Shown here piece by piece: positions 1 to 6,809 of a DNA stretch of 52,869 bases. Numbering within the stretch: the first letter of the stretch is position 1; each line of letters starts with the position of its first letter. The notes under the pieces were generated by a model that was not told where the DNA came from, made no database searches, and was given only the letters and a program-made list of their open reading frames with translations. The DNA is taken from NCBI GenBank assembly GCA_010692635.1, contig JAAHGL010000013.1, forward strand, positions 1 through 52,869. Direction: 5' to 3'. The position numbers and the translations under genes are program-made. Source of the DNA: Symploca sp. SIO2C1. GTDB lineage: Bacteria; Cyanobacteriota; Cyanobacteriia; Cyanobacteriales; Coleofasciculaceae.

Positions 1-45
1 GCAATAGAGAAAATTGACCTGTGAAGGTAGGGAGCAACCCACCCC

Positions 46-234
46 CATTGGTGTCAACTTAAGCTGAAAAGCGCTTGAAGCTGGGGGAGCTGAGGGAGCT
101 GAGGGAGCTGAGGGAGCTGGGGAAGCAAGAGAATGCTCCTGTTAATCAGGTAGGATAACGCTACCCGCTCAGTTGAAGTAGAATCCCTTGAAACAATCAA
201 TTGGCAAGGATTGTGGCTTAAGTTGACACCAATG
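46..234. mobile_element. MITE-like element, 189 bp, with 18-bp TIRs and 9-bp TSD
   Basis: A perfect 18-bp terminal inverted repeat, CATTGGTGTCAACTTAAG at 46-63 and its reverse complement at 217-234, bounds 189 bp with no reading frame. The 9-bp direct repeat ACCCACCCC lies immediately outside on both sides (37-45 and 235-243), as expected of a target-site duplication. The interior carries a 9-bp tandem repeat (GGGAGCTGA units, about 85-125). It has no transposase, so it would be non-autonomous. The parent IS family is not identified; 9-bp duplications fit several families. No second copy was noticed in the window. Confidence 0.75.
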
Positions 235-299
235 ACCCACCCCTAACCCTTCCAAGGAGGGGAACTGAGGAGATGGGGAAGCTGGAGGAGACAAGGGAT

Positions 300-402
300 A
301 AATTCCCAATTATCAATTATCAATTATCAATTATCAATTATCAATTATCAATTATTAATTATCAATTATCAATTATCAATTATCAATTATCAATTATCAA
401 TT
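300..402. repeat. Heptanucleotide tandem array (TTATCAA)n
   Basis: About fourteen near-perfect copies of the 7-mer TTATCAA, with one TTATTAA variant. It is of the short tandemly repeated repetitive (STRR) kind known from filamentous cyanobacteria. The array runs into the 3' end of sipA and supplies its last codons and stop codon. Confidence 0.95.
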
Positions 403-611
403 TTTTCAATATACTGACTGTCTATCAGAAACGCTCCCTTAGTAAAGCGAACACCCCAAAATCCTCCCGGACGGCGGTCAAGGATTACTCCTTCTTCCCC
501 CAAATGAATTACACTAGGAGGCCGTAGCATCGGCATAGGCTCAGCCGTTTTAACATAGCGCGGTAGCTCAATTATCCGGACGCGATCGCCAACTTGAAAT
601 TCTTTAGACAT
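390..611 (-). CDS. sipA: SipA, NblS-interacting regulatory protein (DUF3148)
   Basis: A 73-residue protein. Its central signature (PMPMLRPP, then GEEGVILDRRPGGFWGVRF and LIDSQYIE) matches my recollection of the cyanobacterial SipA/DUF3148 family. SipA is a small beta-rich protein that binds the histidine kinase NblS (Hik33-type) and modulates its activity, so it bears on high-light and nutrient-stress signalling in the cytoplasm. The length is normal for the family. The start ATG is at 609-611. The last residues (about IDN and the stop) are encoded by the adjacent TTATCAA array, so the original C-terminus may have been replaced by repeat. The neighbours give no functional hint. Identification rests on the whole-protein pattern. 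Confidence 0.85.
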   Translation of the reverse strand: MSKEFQVGDRVRIIELPRYVKTAEPMPMLRPPSVIHLGEEGVILDRRPGGFWGVRFTKGAFLIDSQYIEKIDN

Positions 612-740
612 ATTTGTTATTTGAGAATTGCTAATTGCTAATTGCTAATTGCTAATTGCTAATTGCTAATTGCTCCCTATCTCCCCAGCTCCCCCAGCTC
701 CCCAGCTCCCCCAGCTCCCCATCTCCCCATCTCCCCACAC
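612..740. repeat. Tandem arrays ATTGCTA (7 bp), then CCCAGCTCC (9 bp)
   Basis: Some seven copies of the heptamer ATTGCTA at about 620-676 are followed by C-rich units of 8-9 bp of the CCCAGCTCC kind up to about 735. They fill the whole gap between the 5' end of sipA and the 3' end of the chelatase gene, which leaves little room for a conventional sipA promoter. Confidence 0.9.
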
Positions 741-744
741 CCGG

Positions 745-1749
745 CTAGGGAGCTTGCCAAATTCTTTGGTGATATTGCTCCACATCTGCATAAGGGTCTG
801 GGGTATTATGAGAATGATTGTGGGAGTGGTCATGTCCATGACTGTGGTGATGATGGTGGTCATGTCCATGAACAGTACCATTGCCAACTGCTGCTAGTCG
901 GAACTTACACATTTCACAGTTCATCTGTACTTGTCCCAACTGAGTTTCAATTTCTCGCTCCCGGAGTACTGATAGCAGCTGTGGTTGAATTCCCATCTCC
1001 GGTAGACAAGTCAGGGAAATTTCTGGATATTGCTCCTGTTGTTGAGCAGTGATATCAAAAATTTTCTTCACCAGCACCCCAGTAAACAGGAAGTAGGGAA
1101 CCACAATAATGCGCTGAGGTTGGTACAGTCGAGCACGACGAAAGCCTTCTTCGAGGCGGGGATGGGTGATACCAATAAAACAAGTTTCCACAGTCTGGTA
1201 ACCGCTACCTTCCCAGAGGATGCGAGCCATTTTGTAGACGTCGCCGTTAGCATCGGGATCACTTGAACCTCTGCCTACAAATAGTAAAACTGTATCTTCC
1301 CTTCTGCCTTCTTTTCCTGAGGATTCATCAAGGTTTGCAAGACGCAAGCGCCACAAATCCAGAATCTGGGGGTTAATCCCAAAATGACGCCCGTAGTAAA
1401 ACTTCACCTGAGGATGTCTGACTCTGGCTCTATCTAACTCGTTGGTGACATCAAACTTATTGTGCCGTGCAGCAAACAGCAGAATCGGTAAAACAGAAAA
1501 TTCTGTGTAGCCCTGTTCCACACATTGGTCTACTCCATCTTGAATTGTCGGACCAGTTAGTTCCAAAAAGCAAGGCAAAACAGGTCGAGAGGAGTCTAAG
1601 CTTCGGTAGGTATCAGCAAAATCAAGGAAAGTCTGACGCCCTTCTTTGTCTCTAGTACCATGACCAATCATTAATAAAGGACGTTTTAATGGTAGGGGCG
1701 GTAAAGATAGTGATGTCTTAGTGAAATCTGTTGTCTCAATAACAGTCAT
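745..1749 (-). CDS. cbiX: Sirohydrochlorin chelatase, CbiX-long type, with His-rich tail
   Basis: A 334-residue protein with two CbiX/SirB-type halves. The N-terminal half carries the conserved [13 protein letters not shown] stretch with the metal-binding His, and [18 protein letters not shown] with a second His. The C-terminal half repeats the fold ([32 protein letters not shown]). The family inserts Co2+ (cobalamin route) or Fe2+ (siroheme route) into sirohydrochlorin. A very His-rich segment near residues 292-318 ([15 protein letters not shown]) probably binds or stores metal. The gene lies downstream of a cobalamin riboswitch, which points to cobalt and the B12 pathway. The ATG at 1747-1749 follows a strong Shine-Dalgarno (AGGAAGGGAG), part of which sits in a hairpin. 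Confidence 0.88.
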   Translation of the reverse strand: MTVIETTDFTKTSLSLPPLPLKRPLLMIGHGTRDKEGRQTFLDFADTYRSLDSSRPVLPCFLELTGPTIQDGVDQCVEQGYTEFSVLPILLFAARHNKFDVTNELDRARVRHPQVKFYYGRHFGINPQILDLWRLRLANLDESSGKEGRREDTVLLFVGRGSSDPDANGDVYKMARILWEGSGYQTVETCFIGITHPRLEEGFRRARLYQPQRIIVVPYFLFTGVLVKKIFDITAQQQEQYPEISLTCLPEMGIQPQLLSVLREREIETQLGQVQMNCEMCKFRLAAVGNGTVHGHDHHHHHSHGHDHSHNHSHNTPDPYADVEQYHQRIWQAP

Positions 1750-1765
1750 AAAATTTTAAGCTCCC

Positions 1766-1784
1766 TTCCTGTGCAAGGCAGGAA
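1766..1784 (-). promoter_or_regulatory. Hairpin overlapping the cbiX ribosome-binding site
   Basis: On the minus strand TTCCTG and CAGGAA pair around a 7-nt loop. The 3' arm contains the first half of the Shine-Dalgarno AGGAAGGGAG. It lies between the cobalamin aptamer and the start codon, so it is a candidate expression platform acting on translation. The switching mechanism is inferred. Confidence 0.55.
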
Positions 1785-1797
1785 ATAGAGTGGACAA

Positions 1798-1977
1798 GCA
1801 ACAAATTAGGTATTCTGGCTTCAGGAGGTACTATGAAGTCTAAAAGACAAGAGTAGGTGCAAATCGCCATTCGCCTTTACACCAATAGAATTCAACTTGT
1901 TTCATCTTTCATCCTTTCCTCCTGTTACAGCTGCCGCACAGCCCCGGAATCGCACCGCTGTTTCCCCATATTGTTGC
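1798..1977 (-). ncRNA. Cobalamin riboswitch
   Basis: Read on the minus strand, the segment has the hallmarks of the B12 aptamer: GCGGTGCGATTCCGGGGC, then GCGGCAGCTGTAACAGG (matching the GCNRCTGT box), and near the 3' end GAAGCCAGAATACCT (matching AAGCCAGNAGACCT). The ends pair (GCAACAA with TTGTTGC) as a P1 stem. It sits directly upstream of the sirohydrochlorin chelatase gene, a logical B12-pathway target. A 28-nt segment at 1853-1880 inside the variable region resembles a dispersed genomic palindrome. Confidence 0.9.
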
Positions 1978-2253
1978 GGTTTATTCGTGCTTTGACATCT
2001 TAGCTGATTTGGGAATTGTTGTTTGTCCTTTGTTATTTGTTGTTTGTTATTTGTTGTTTGAGAATTGAGAATTACCTCAAAGAAGCGTAAAATCCTGGGG
2101 AAATAGGGAGATGGGGAAATAGGGGAAATGCTTGCTAGCCAAGTATTTTATTGGGGTGAGGGCTTTGCCCCCCCAGTTCATTGAGCCACAGTATCCTTGA
2201 GTACAAGGATTCTCAGCAGTAGAATCTTTCTAAACTATCCTCTGTAACGATAC

Positions 2254-3222
2254 ATGAGCCAGATTTCTCCCCCAGCATCTACTTCTTCCCCACTTAACCT
2301 GTTTGAGCAGCCAATTAATTGGCTCTATGCCTTGTGGAAATTTTGCCGCCCCCATACGATTATCGGCACTAGCTTTAGTGTTTGGGCGTTGTATCCGGTT
2401 GCCTTGAGAGCCACTAGCGCTCATCTCACACTCGGGAGTTTCGAGCAACTACTAGGGAGTTGGATTGCTTGCTTGTGTGGCAATGTTTATATTGTCGGGT
2501 TGAATCAACTAGAAGATGTTGAAATTGATCAAATTAATAAACCCCATCTACCAATTGCCGCAGGTGAGTTTTCTCGCCGACAAGCCCAGTTAATTATTGC
2601 TCTTAGTGGCATCCTCGCACTACTATTGGCAGGATTTTTGGGACCATGGTTGTTCTTAATGGTAAGTATTAGTTTGGCAATTGGCACCGCTTATTCTCTA
2701 CCACCGGTGCGGTTGAAGCAGTTCCCCTTTTGGGCAGCGGTGTGTATTTTTTCTGTACGAGGGGCAATTGTTAATTTAGGACTGTTTTTACATTTCAGTT
2801 GGGTGTTGCAGGGGAAAGCCGTAATGATTCCAACACCTGCGGTATGGGCATTGACGTTATTTATTTTAGTATTTACCTTTGCGATCGCGATTTTTAAAGA
2901 TATCCCGGATATGGAGGGAGACAAGCAGTACAATATCACCACTTTCACGATTAGGTTAGGTAAGCCAGCGGTGTTTAACTTAGCAAGGTGGGTAATAACT
3001 ACTTGTTATTTAGGGATGATGGTAGCTGGTTGGTTCCTAAGTACTTCAGTTAATCCTTTCTTTTTGGGCGTAACTCATCTAGCCGCATTAGTTCTATTGT
3101 GGTGGCGTAGTTACAATATAGACTTACAAGATAAAAGTGCGATCGCTAGTTGCTATCAATTTATCTGGAAACTCTTTTTTCTGGAATACCTGCTTTTCCC
3201 GATAGCTTGTCTTCTAGCTTGA
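2254..3222 (+). CDS. hpt: Homogentisate phytyltransferase (UbiA family)
   Basis: A 322-residue integral membrane prenyltransferase. It catalyses condensation of homogentisate with phytyl diphosphate, the committed step of tocopherol synthesis, at the thylakoid or plasma membrane. The N-terminal WKFCRPHTIIGTSFSV is characteristic of HPT. The first Asp-rich motif is NQLEDVEIDQINKPHLPIA (about residues 84-102) and the second is KDIPDMEGDKQYNI (about 214-227). They are separated by hydrophobic helices, as in all UbiA enzymes, and bind the Mg-diphosphate. Length and motif order are normal. The gene follows the divergent riboswitch/cbiX region and stands 28 bp ahead of the lipoprotein gene on the same strand, so the two may be cotranscribed. 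Confidence 0.92.
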   Translation: MSQISPPASTSSPLNLFEQPINWLYALWKFCRPHTIIGTSFSVWALYPVALRATSAHLTLGSFEQLLGSWIACLCGNVYIVGLNQLEDVEIDQINKPHLPIAAGEFSRRQAQLIIALSGILALLLAGFLGPWLFLMVSISLAIGTAYSLPPVRLKQFPFWAAVCIFSVRGAIVNLGLFLHFSWVLQGKAVMIPTPAVWALTLFILVFTFAIAIFKDIPDMEGDKQYNITTFTIRLGKPAVFNLARWVITTCYLGMMVAGWFLSTSVNPFFLGVTHLAALVLLWWRSYNIDLQDKSAIASCYQFIWKLFFLEYLLFPIACLLA

Positions 3223-3250
3223 ACATAGCAAATGAGAACTAGGAAAAAAG

Positions 3251-3754
3251 ATGCTAACTTCAACAAAACTCGGACTATTGACTGCTATCTCAGCTCTAAT
3301 TGCCCTAAGCACTGGATGTGCTGCTCCTGAGCAACCAACCACAACATCTTCTACAGGTACAGCAATTCAATCTGCAGTCGAAACCACAGCACAAACCTCA
3401 ACCACCATCACAGATGAAGAACTAGCCAGCAAGGAAACATCCCTTGACTGCGATAATGCCCAAACTCAAACAGAAATTAATGCTTGTGCTGCTTTAGAGG
3501 CACAAGCAGCAGACAAAAAATTAAATGAGGTTTATCAGCAACTGCAGGCAAAAATCCAAGACTCCCCTCAAGAACAAAGATTGATAGAAGCGCAGCAAAA
3601 ATGGATTAAGTTTAGAGATGCTGATTGCGAATATGCAAAGAGTCAATATGAAGGAGGTTCAATTGTACCGACGATTGAAGCTGCTTGCATTACCCGATTA
3701 ACTGAACAACGTACCAAAGATTTAGAGGAATATTTAGAAGAAGCAAGCCTTTAA
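3251..3754 (+). CDS. Lipoprotein with LprI-like (DUF1311) domain
   Basis: A 167-residue putative lipoprotein. The first 23 residues form a lipoprotein signal peptide ending in the lipobox LSTGC. A Thr/Ser-rich linker follows to about residue 55. The domain from about residue 63 carries the spaced cysteines (LDCDNA, NACAALEA, DADCEYA, EAACITRL) and the Q-K-W-x-x-F-R-D pattern of the LprI/DUF1311 family, some members of which inhibit lysozyme. The cell-envelope location is inferred from the signal. A good Shine-Dalgarno (AGGA) precedes the ATG. The stop codon is the first TAA of a TAATGAG heptamer array. Confidence 0.8.
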   Translation: MLTSTKLGLLTAISALIALSTGCAAPEQPTTTSSTGTAIQSAVETTAQTSTTITDEELASKETSLDCDNAQTQTEINACAALEAQAADKKLNEVYQQLQAKIQDSPQEQRLIEAQQKWIKFRDADCEYAKSQYEGGSIVPTIEAACITRLTEQRTKDLEEYLEEASL

Positions 3755-3863
3755 TGAGTAATGAGTAATGAGTAATGAGTAATGAGTAATGAGTAAATTT
3801 TTTGTTCATGTATAATGTAGAATTGAGAATAAAAATTCTAAATTCTAAATTCTAAATTCTACA
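3752..3863. repeat. Heptamer arrays TAATGAG and TCTAAAT
   Basis: Six copies of TAATGAG at 3752-3795 begin exactly at the lipoprotein stop codon. After a short gap, several copies of TCTAAAT run to 3863, just before the TPR gene start. Confidence 0.93.
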
Positions 3864-3872
3864 TTTGACTTT

Positions 3873-4637
3873 ATGGTTGAAACTCCTCAACAAACACATT
3901 TAATAGCTATCGCCGTAGTTGGTGTTAGTTTAGCTGTGCTTGCTTTTTTCTTACAGAAGACAAGTGTTACTTCATCCCTTTTCCAAAAAGGAGTAAAACT
4001 ATACAAACAAAAAGATTACCAAAATGCTGAGGTAGTTTTTCGTCAGCTGATTGAGCGCCAATCTAGTAATGAAATGATTCCCTTGCTGTTGGGAAAGATA
4101 TTGGTGAAGCAAGATAAGTTTGATGAGGCGGTTTCTGTCTTCCGGAAATTAGTCGATAACTCACCCAAAAATGTCGATGGTTATTTAGGATTGGGAGAAG
4201 CTCTAATTAAGCAAGGCAATCTAGCAGAGGCTATTGCTGTATATCGAGGATTAATTCGCCGCACTCCCCAAAATACAGAAATTCCCTTGCAGATAGGAGC
4301 AGTTTTATCTAAGGAAGACAAGTTAGAGGAAGTAATCACTGCTTATCGAGAAGTGATGCAGGAAAATCCTGATCAAGCAGTAGTTCATTTGAACTTAGCC
4401 AATGTGCTTATGGCGCAAGGAGATGTAGAGGTAGCAATCTGTGAGTATCAAGAAGCAATTCGTCTCAAAATCGAAAAACCAATTGCATACTGGTATTTAG
4501 GAGATGCCTTCAACCAACAAGGCAAGCAAGATGAGGCACTAGCTGTGTGGCGGGAAGGAGTAAAGCTCAGCCCCAATGATACGGTGGGGATATCAAGAAT
4601 TAAGCGGGTTCTCATTGAGCAAGGTAAGTTAGGTTAG
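3873..4637 (+). CDS. TPR-repeat protein with N-terminal membrane anchor
   Basis: A 254-residue protein. Residues about 9-27 (LIAIAVVGVSLAVLAFFL) form a single transmembrane or signal-anchor helix. From about residue 36 to the end there are about six tetratricopeptide repeats, with recurrent patterns such as YKQKDYQNAEVVFRQLI, LVKQDKFDEAVSVFRKLV, LIKQGNLAEAIAVYRGLI and FNQQGKQDEALAVWREGV. Such proteins are protein-protein interaction scaffolds; the partner is unknown. The gene is separated from the upstream lipoprotein gene by repeat arrays, so cotranscription is possible but not evident. Confidence 0.85.
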   Translation: MVETPQQTHLIAIAVVGVSLAVLAFFLQKTSVTSSLFQKGVKLYKQKDYQNAEVVFRQLIERQSSNEMIPLLLGKILVKQDKFDEAVSVFRKLVDNSPKNVDGYLGLGEALIKQGNLAEAIAVYRGLIRRTPQNTEIPLQIGAVLSKEDKLEEVITAYREVMQENPDQAVVHLNLANVLMAQGDVEVAICEYQEAIRLKIEKPIAYWYLGDAFNQQGKQDEALAVWREGVKLSPNDTVGISRIKRVLIEQGKLG

Positions 4638-4807
4638 AACTTTAAGAAACAAGGCAGAAGGCAGAAGGGAAAAGGATTTGACTTGTTTCTGATCTTCGTA
4701 GCAGGCGGTGTGACACCCGCCGCTTGGTTGGTAAGTTATTTGTTATTTGTTTTGTTAAAACAACCAACAACTAACAACTTGCTAAAGGGACTGGATATTT
4801 TATCTTT

Positions 4808-4935
4808 TGACACTCCCAGGGTTACGCTACGCTAAAACCGTGGGATTCTTTCGTCATAGGGAGCGCACCGCTTTACCCTCAGAAAGCATCTTCACCGTAT
4901 GCCCTACGGCTGCAAGTCCTCTCACCTCCTAGTAG
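4808..4935 (-). mobile_element. Solo IS200/IS605-type right-end relic
   Basis: Read on the minus strand, AATCCCACGG...CTGGGAGTGTCAA forms a hairpin (arms 4815-4818 and 4841-4844 plus an inner GGTT/AACC) followed by AGTGTCAA. That is the same terminal layout as the TnpB-associated end at 32961-32990. No tnpA or tnpB frame is left next to it, so it is interpreted as a remnant end, possibly with part of the TnpB guide-RNA region. The gap 4640-5050 otherwise contains only short hairpins (4978-4993 and 5007-5027). Confidence 0.45.
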
Positions 4936-5053
4936 ATTATACAGCACTTCTAACTATCGGCAGTACATTTTTTAAACGGCACTTAAAAGTGCCTTGCGCT
5001 ACATCCCACCTTTAAAAAGCGTGGGCTTTGCGCTAAATTCTGTAAGTTTCTAA

Positions 5054-5125
5054 CTCCCCAGGTAAGATTCGAACTTACGACCAATCGGTTAACAGCCGAC
5101 CGCTCTACCACTGAGCTACTGAGGA
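5054..5125 (-). tRNA. trnN: tRNA-Asn (GUU)
   Basis: A 72-nt cloverleaf on the minus strand, 5' TCCTCAGTAGCTCAGTGG onward. The acceptor stem TCCTCAG pairs with CTGGGGA, with discriminator G. The anticodon loop is CTGTTAA (anticodon GUU) and the T arm contains GTTCGAATC. It closely resembles chloroplast and cyanobacterial trnN. No CCA is encoded. Confidence 0.96.
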
Positions 5126-5253
5126 TTGTGAAGCAAATGTTCGCATAATTACTAATGATAGCGATAAAAGACACATTTTGGCAAGCACTCTGAGGAATTT
5201 TCTACAAAAAGGTAAGTTATGCTATTTGTGTCCCCTTCTATTCTCAGATTTCG

Positions 5254-5748
5254 ATGCTGACGAATAAGAGCCTGCCTGTCTGTCTTTCCTTGGTTTCCAC
5301 TGACTTACCAATTTGGTCTACAGTCGAAACTGCTGCAACCCTTTATCAAAAAGACCAAGAGCGATTTCACCTAATTTTGAGGGAACCAGTTATTCCTGAT
5401 TGGGAACCGGAACCGACAGCCATAAGCTACCATTACCAACAACCAAACCCTCAAGCTATCCGACTCCTATGGCTAGAAATCTCACCTTACCGAGTGACAA
5501 TGACGATGCAGGAAAGCAAGAAATTGAGCTATCGTCATTTTTGGGAGCAAGGAGTTTACGGTTTTAACCGATATTGGTTACAAAGTAACCAACTCCAAGA
5601 ACATAAGTCGTTTTGCCTACGGAATTATACCCGGAATTTACGGTTAGAGGGTCGTCCCTTACCCCATAGTCTACGGCTAGAATATGAACTGTGGTCAAAC
5701 CAACTCCAGTTGGGTCAGTATATTTTGCATCTAGAAATTGAGCATTGA
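5254..5748 (+). CDS. Hypothetical protein
   Basis: A 164-residue soluble protein without signal peptide or membrane helix. It is rich in Leu, Gln, Tyr and Trp, with a predicted mix of strands (RLLWLEISPYRVTMTM, LRLEYELWSNQLQLGQYIL). I do not recognise the family; it looks like a conserved cyanobacterial protein of unknown function. The frame is well formed and has codon use like its neighbours. It starts 129 bp downstream of the divergent tRNA gene and converges with the carboxypeptidase gene 23 bp further on. Confidence 0.6.
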   Translation: MLTNKSLPVCLSLVSTDLPIWSTVETAATLYQKDQERFHLILREPVIPDWEPEPTAISYHYQQPNPQAIRLLWLEISPYRVTMTMQESKKLSYRHFWEQGVYGFNRYWLQSNQLQEHKSFCLRNYTRNLRLEGRPLPHSLRLEYELWSNQLQLGQYILHLEIEH

Positions 5749-5770
5749 TGTATTCTTCTCTATTTGATTA

Positions 5771-6658
5771 TTATCGACAAGGGGTTATCTGACTCAATCG
5801 GAGGACAATCTCATCGATCGCTCCCACTAAAGCTCTTGACTCTGTTGGGTGATTAACCAGGATACTAAAAACAATTGTTCCATAATCTGGATGAACCAGA
5901 TATCCAGATAAAGCTCTGACTCCCCATAAAGTACCTGTTTTAGCAGAGACTCTTCCTTGAGCTGAAGTATTGCGAAGTCGATTTCTGAGGGTACCGCTCA
6001 CTCCGGCAACAGGTAAAGAAGAGTAAAAAGCTTCTCTGGTATTAGTGAAATTCATCGCTCTCAGGAGGTTTACCAAGACTCTAGGGGTGGCGGCATTTTG
6101 CCGAGACAAACCAGAACCATCTACCTGCCGATAACTGTTGGCATTAACTCCCAACTGCCTTAGAGCTTGCTTAACCGCCTGTGGCCCTCCAATACTACGT
6201 AGCAAAGCATCTGCATAGTTATTGTTGCTGTTGAGATTAGTTACATTTACCCATTCTCCTAGAGAGGTGGAGCGATACTTGGCTCTAGGGTCAAACTTTT
6301 GTAAAGCTGCAGCGGTAGTCAAAAGTTTGATGTTGGAGGCAGGGATCAGAAGTGAATCAGGGTTGTGGCTGTAGAAGGTAGTCTTATCGTTTAAAGATTC
6401 AACCAGAATCCCCCACCTCCCTCTGGCAAAGCTACGACTCTTGATAATAGAATCGATAACTACATCTAGATCAGCAGAACAAATGCGATTATCTCTCCTT
6501 TCCGGAGGAGGTACAGTGATTTCTATAGAGTCGAAGTCTGGAGATAGGTAAGCTGGTTGTTGTGCGATCGCTTCTTTGGTAACGAGGGGATTTTGCCAAA
6601 CAAAGGCTGCTACAGTTAGTAAAGCCAAGGTTTTGAGGCAACGACTAACCTTATTCAA
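5771..6658 (-). CDS. dacB: D-alanyl-D-alanine carboxypeptidase/endopeptidase (PBP4, S13 family)
   Basis: A 295-residue penicillin-binding protein. An N-terminal signal peptide (about residues 1-32, ending near AIAQQ) sends it to the periplasm. The three active-site motifs are present in order: SxxK as S108-N-I-K111 (PASNIKLLTTAAAL), SxN as S144-N-N146, and KTG at 240-242 (SAKTGTLWGVRALSGYLV). A conserved DGSGLSR segment follows the second motif. The family trims or cleaves peptidoglycan stem-peptide cross-links. It is shorter than the roughly 450-500 residue E. coli type, since the inserted domains between SxxK and SxN are missing. This compact form appears intact. Confidence 0.85.
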   Translation of the reverse strand: MNKVSRCLKTLALLTVAAFVWQNPLVTKEAIAQQPAYLSPDFDSIEITVPPPERRDNRICSADLDVVIDSIIKSRSFARGRWGILVESLNDKTTFYSHNPDSLLIPASNIKLLTTAAALQKFDPRAKYRSTSLGEWVNVTNLNSNNNYADALLRSIGGPQAVKQALRQLGVNANSYRQVDGSGLSRQNAATPRVLVNLLRAMNFTNTREAFYSSLPVAGVSGTLRNRLRNTSAQGRVSAKTGTLWGVRALSGYLVHPDYGTIVFSILVNHPTESRALVGAIDEIVLRLSQITPCR

Positions 6659-6809
6659 ATTCTTGACTCCTTTGAGGAACGAAAAACTTGGTCATCTTAA
6701 CATTGCTAGCTCAAAAAAGTCATCTACAGCTATTAGGGACTTCCAAATTCCAAAATATCCCTTTAGCTAATTGTTAATCCTTTGTGTACTTTGTCCTTTT
6801 GTGATGAAG

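Noticed and set aside
273-527. Open frame with repeated YQLSIIN residues
   Set aside because: It is a direct translation of the TTATCAA array and lies opposite the real sipA gene.
666-887. Open frames opposite the His-rich end of the chelatase
   Set aside because: The apparent Met/Thr/His-rich proteins are shadows of the CAT/CAC codons of the chelatase tail on the other strand or in another frame.
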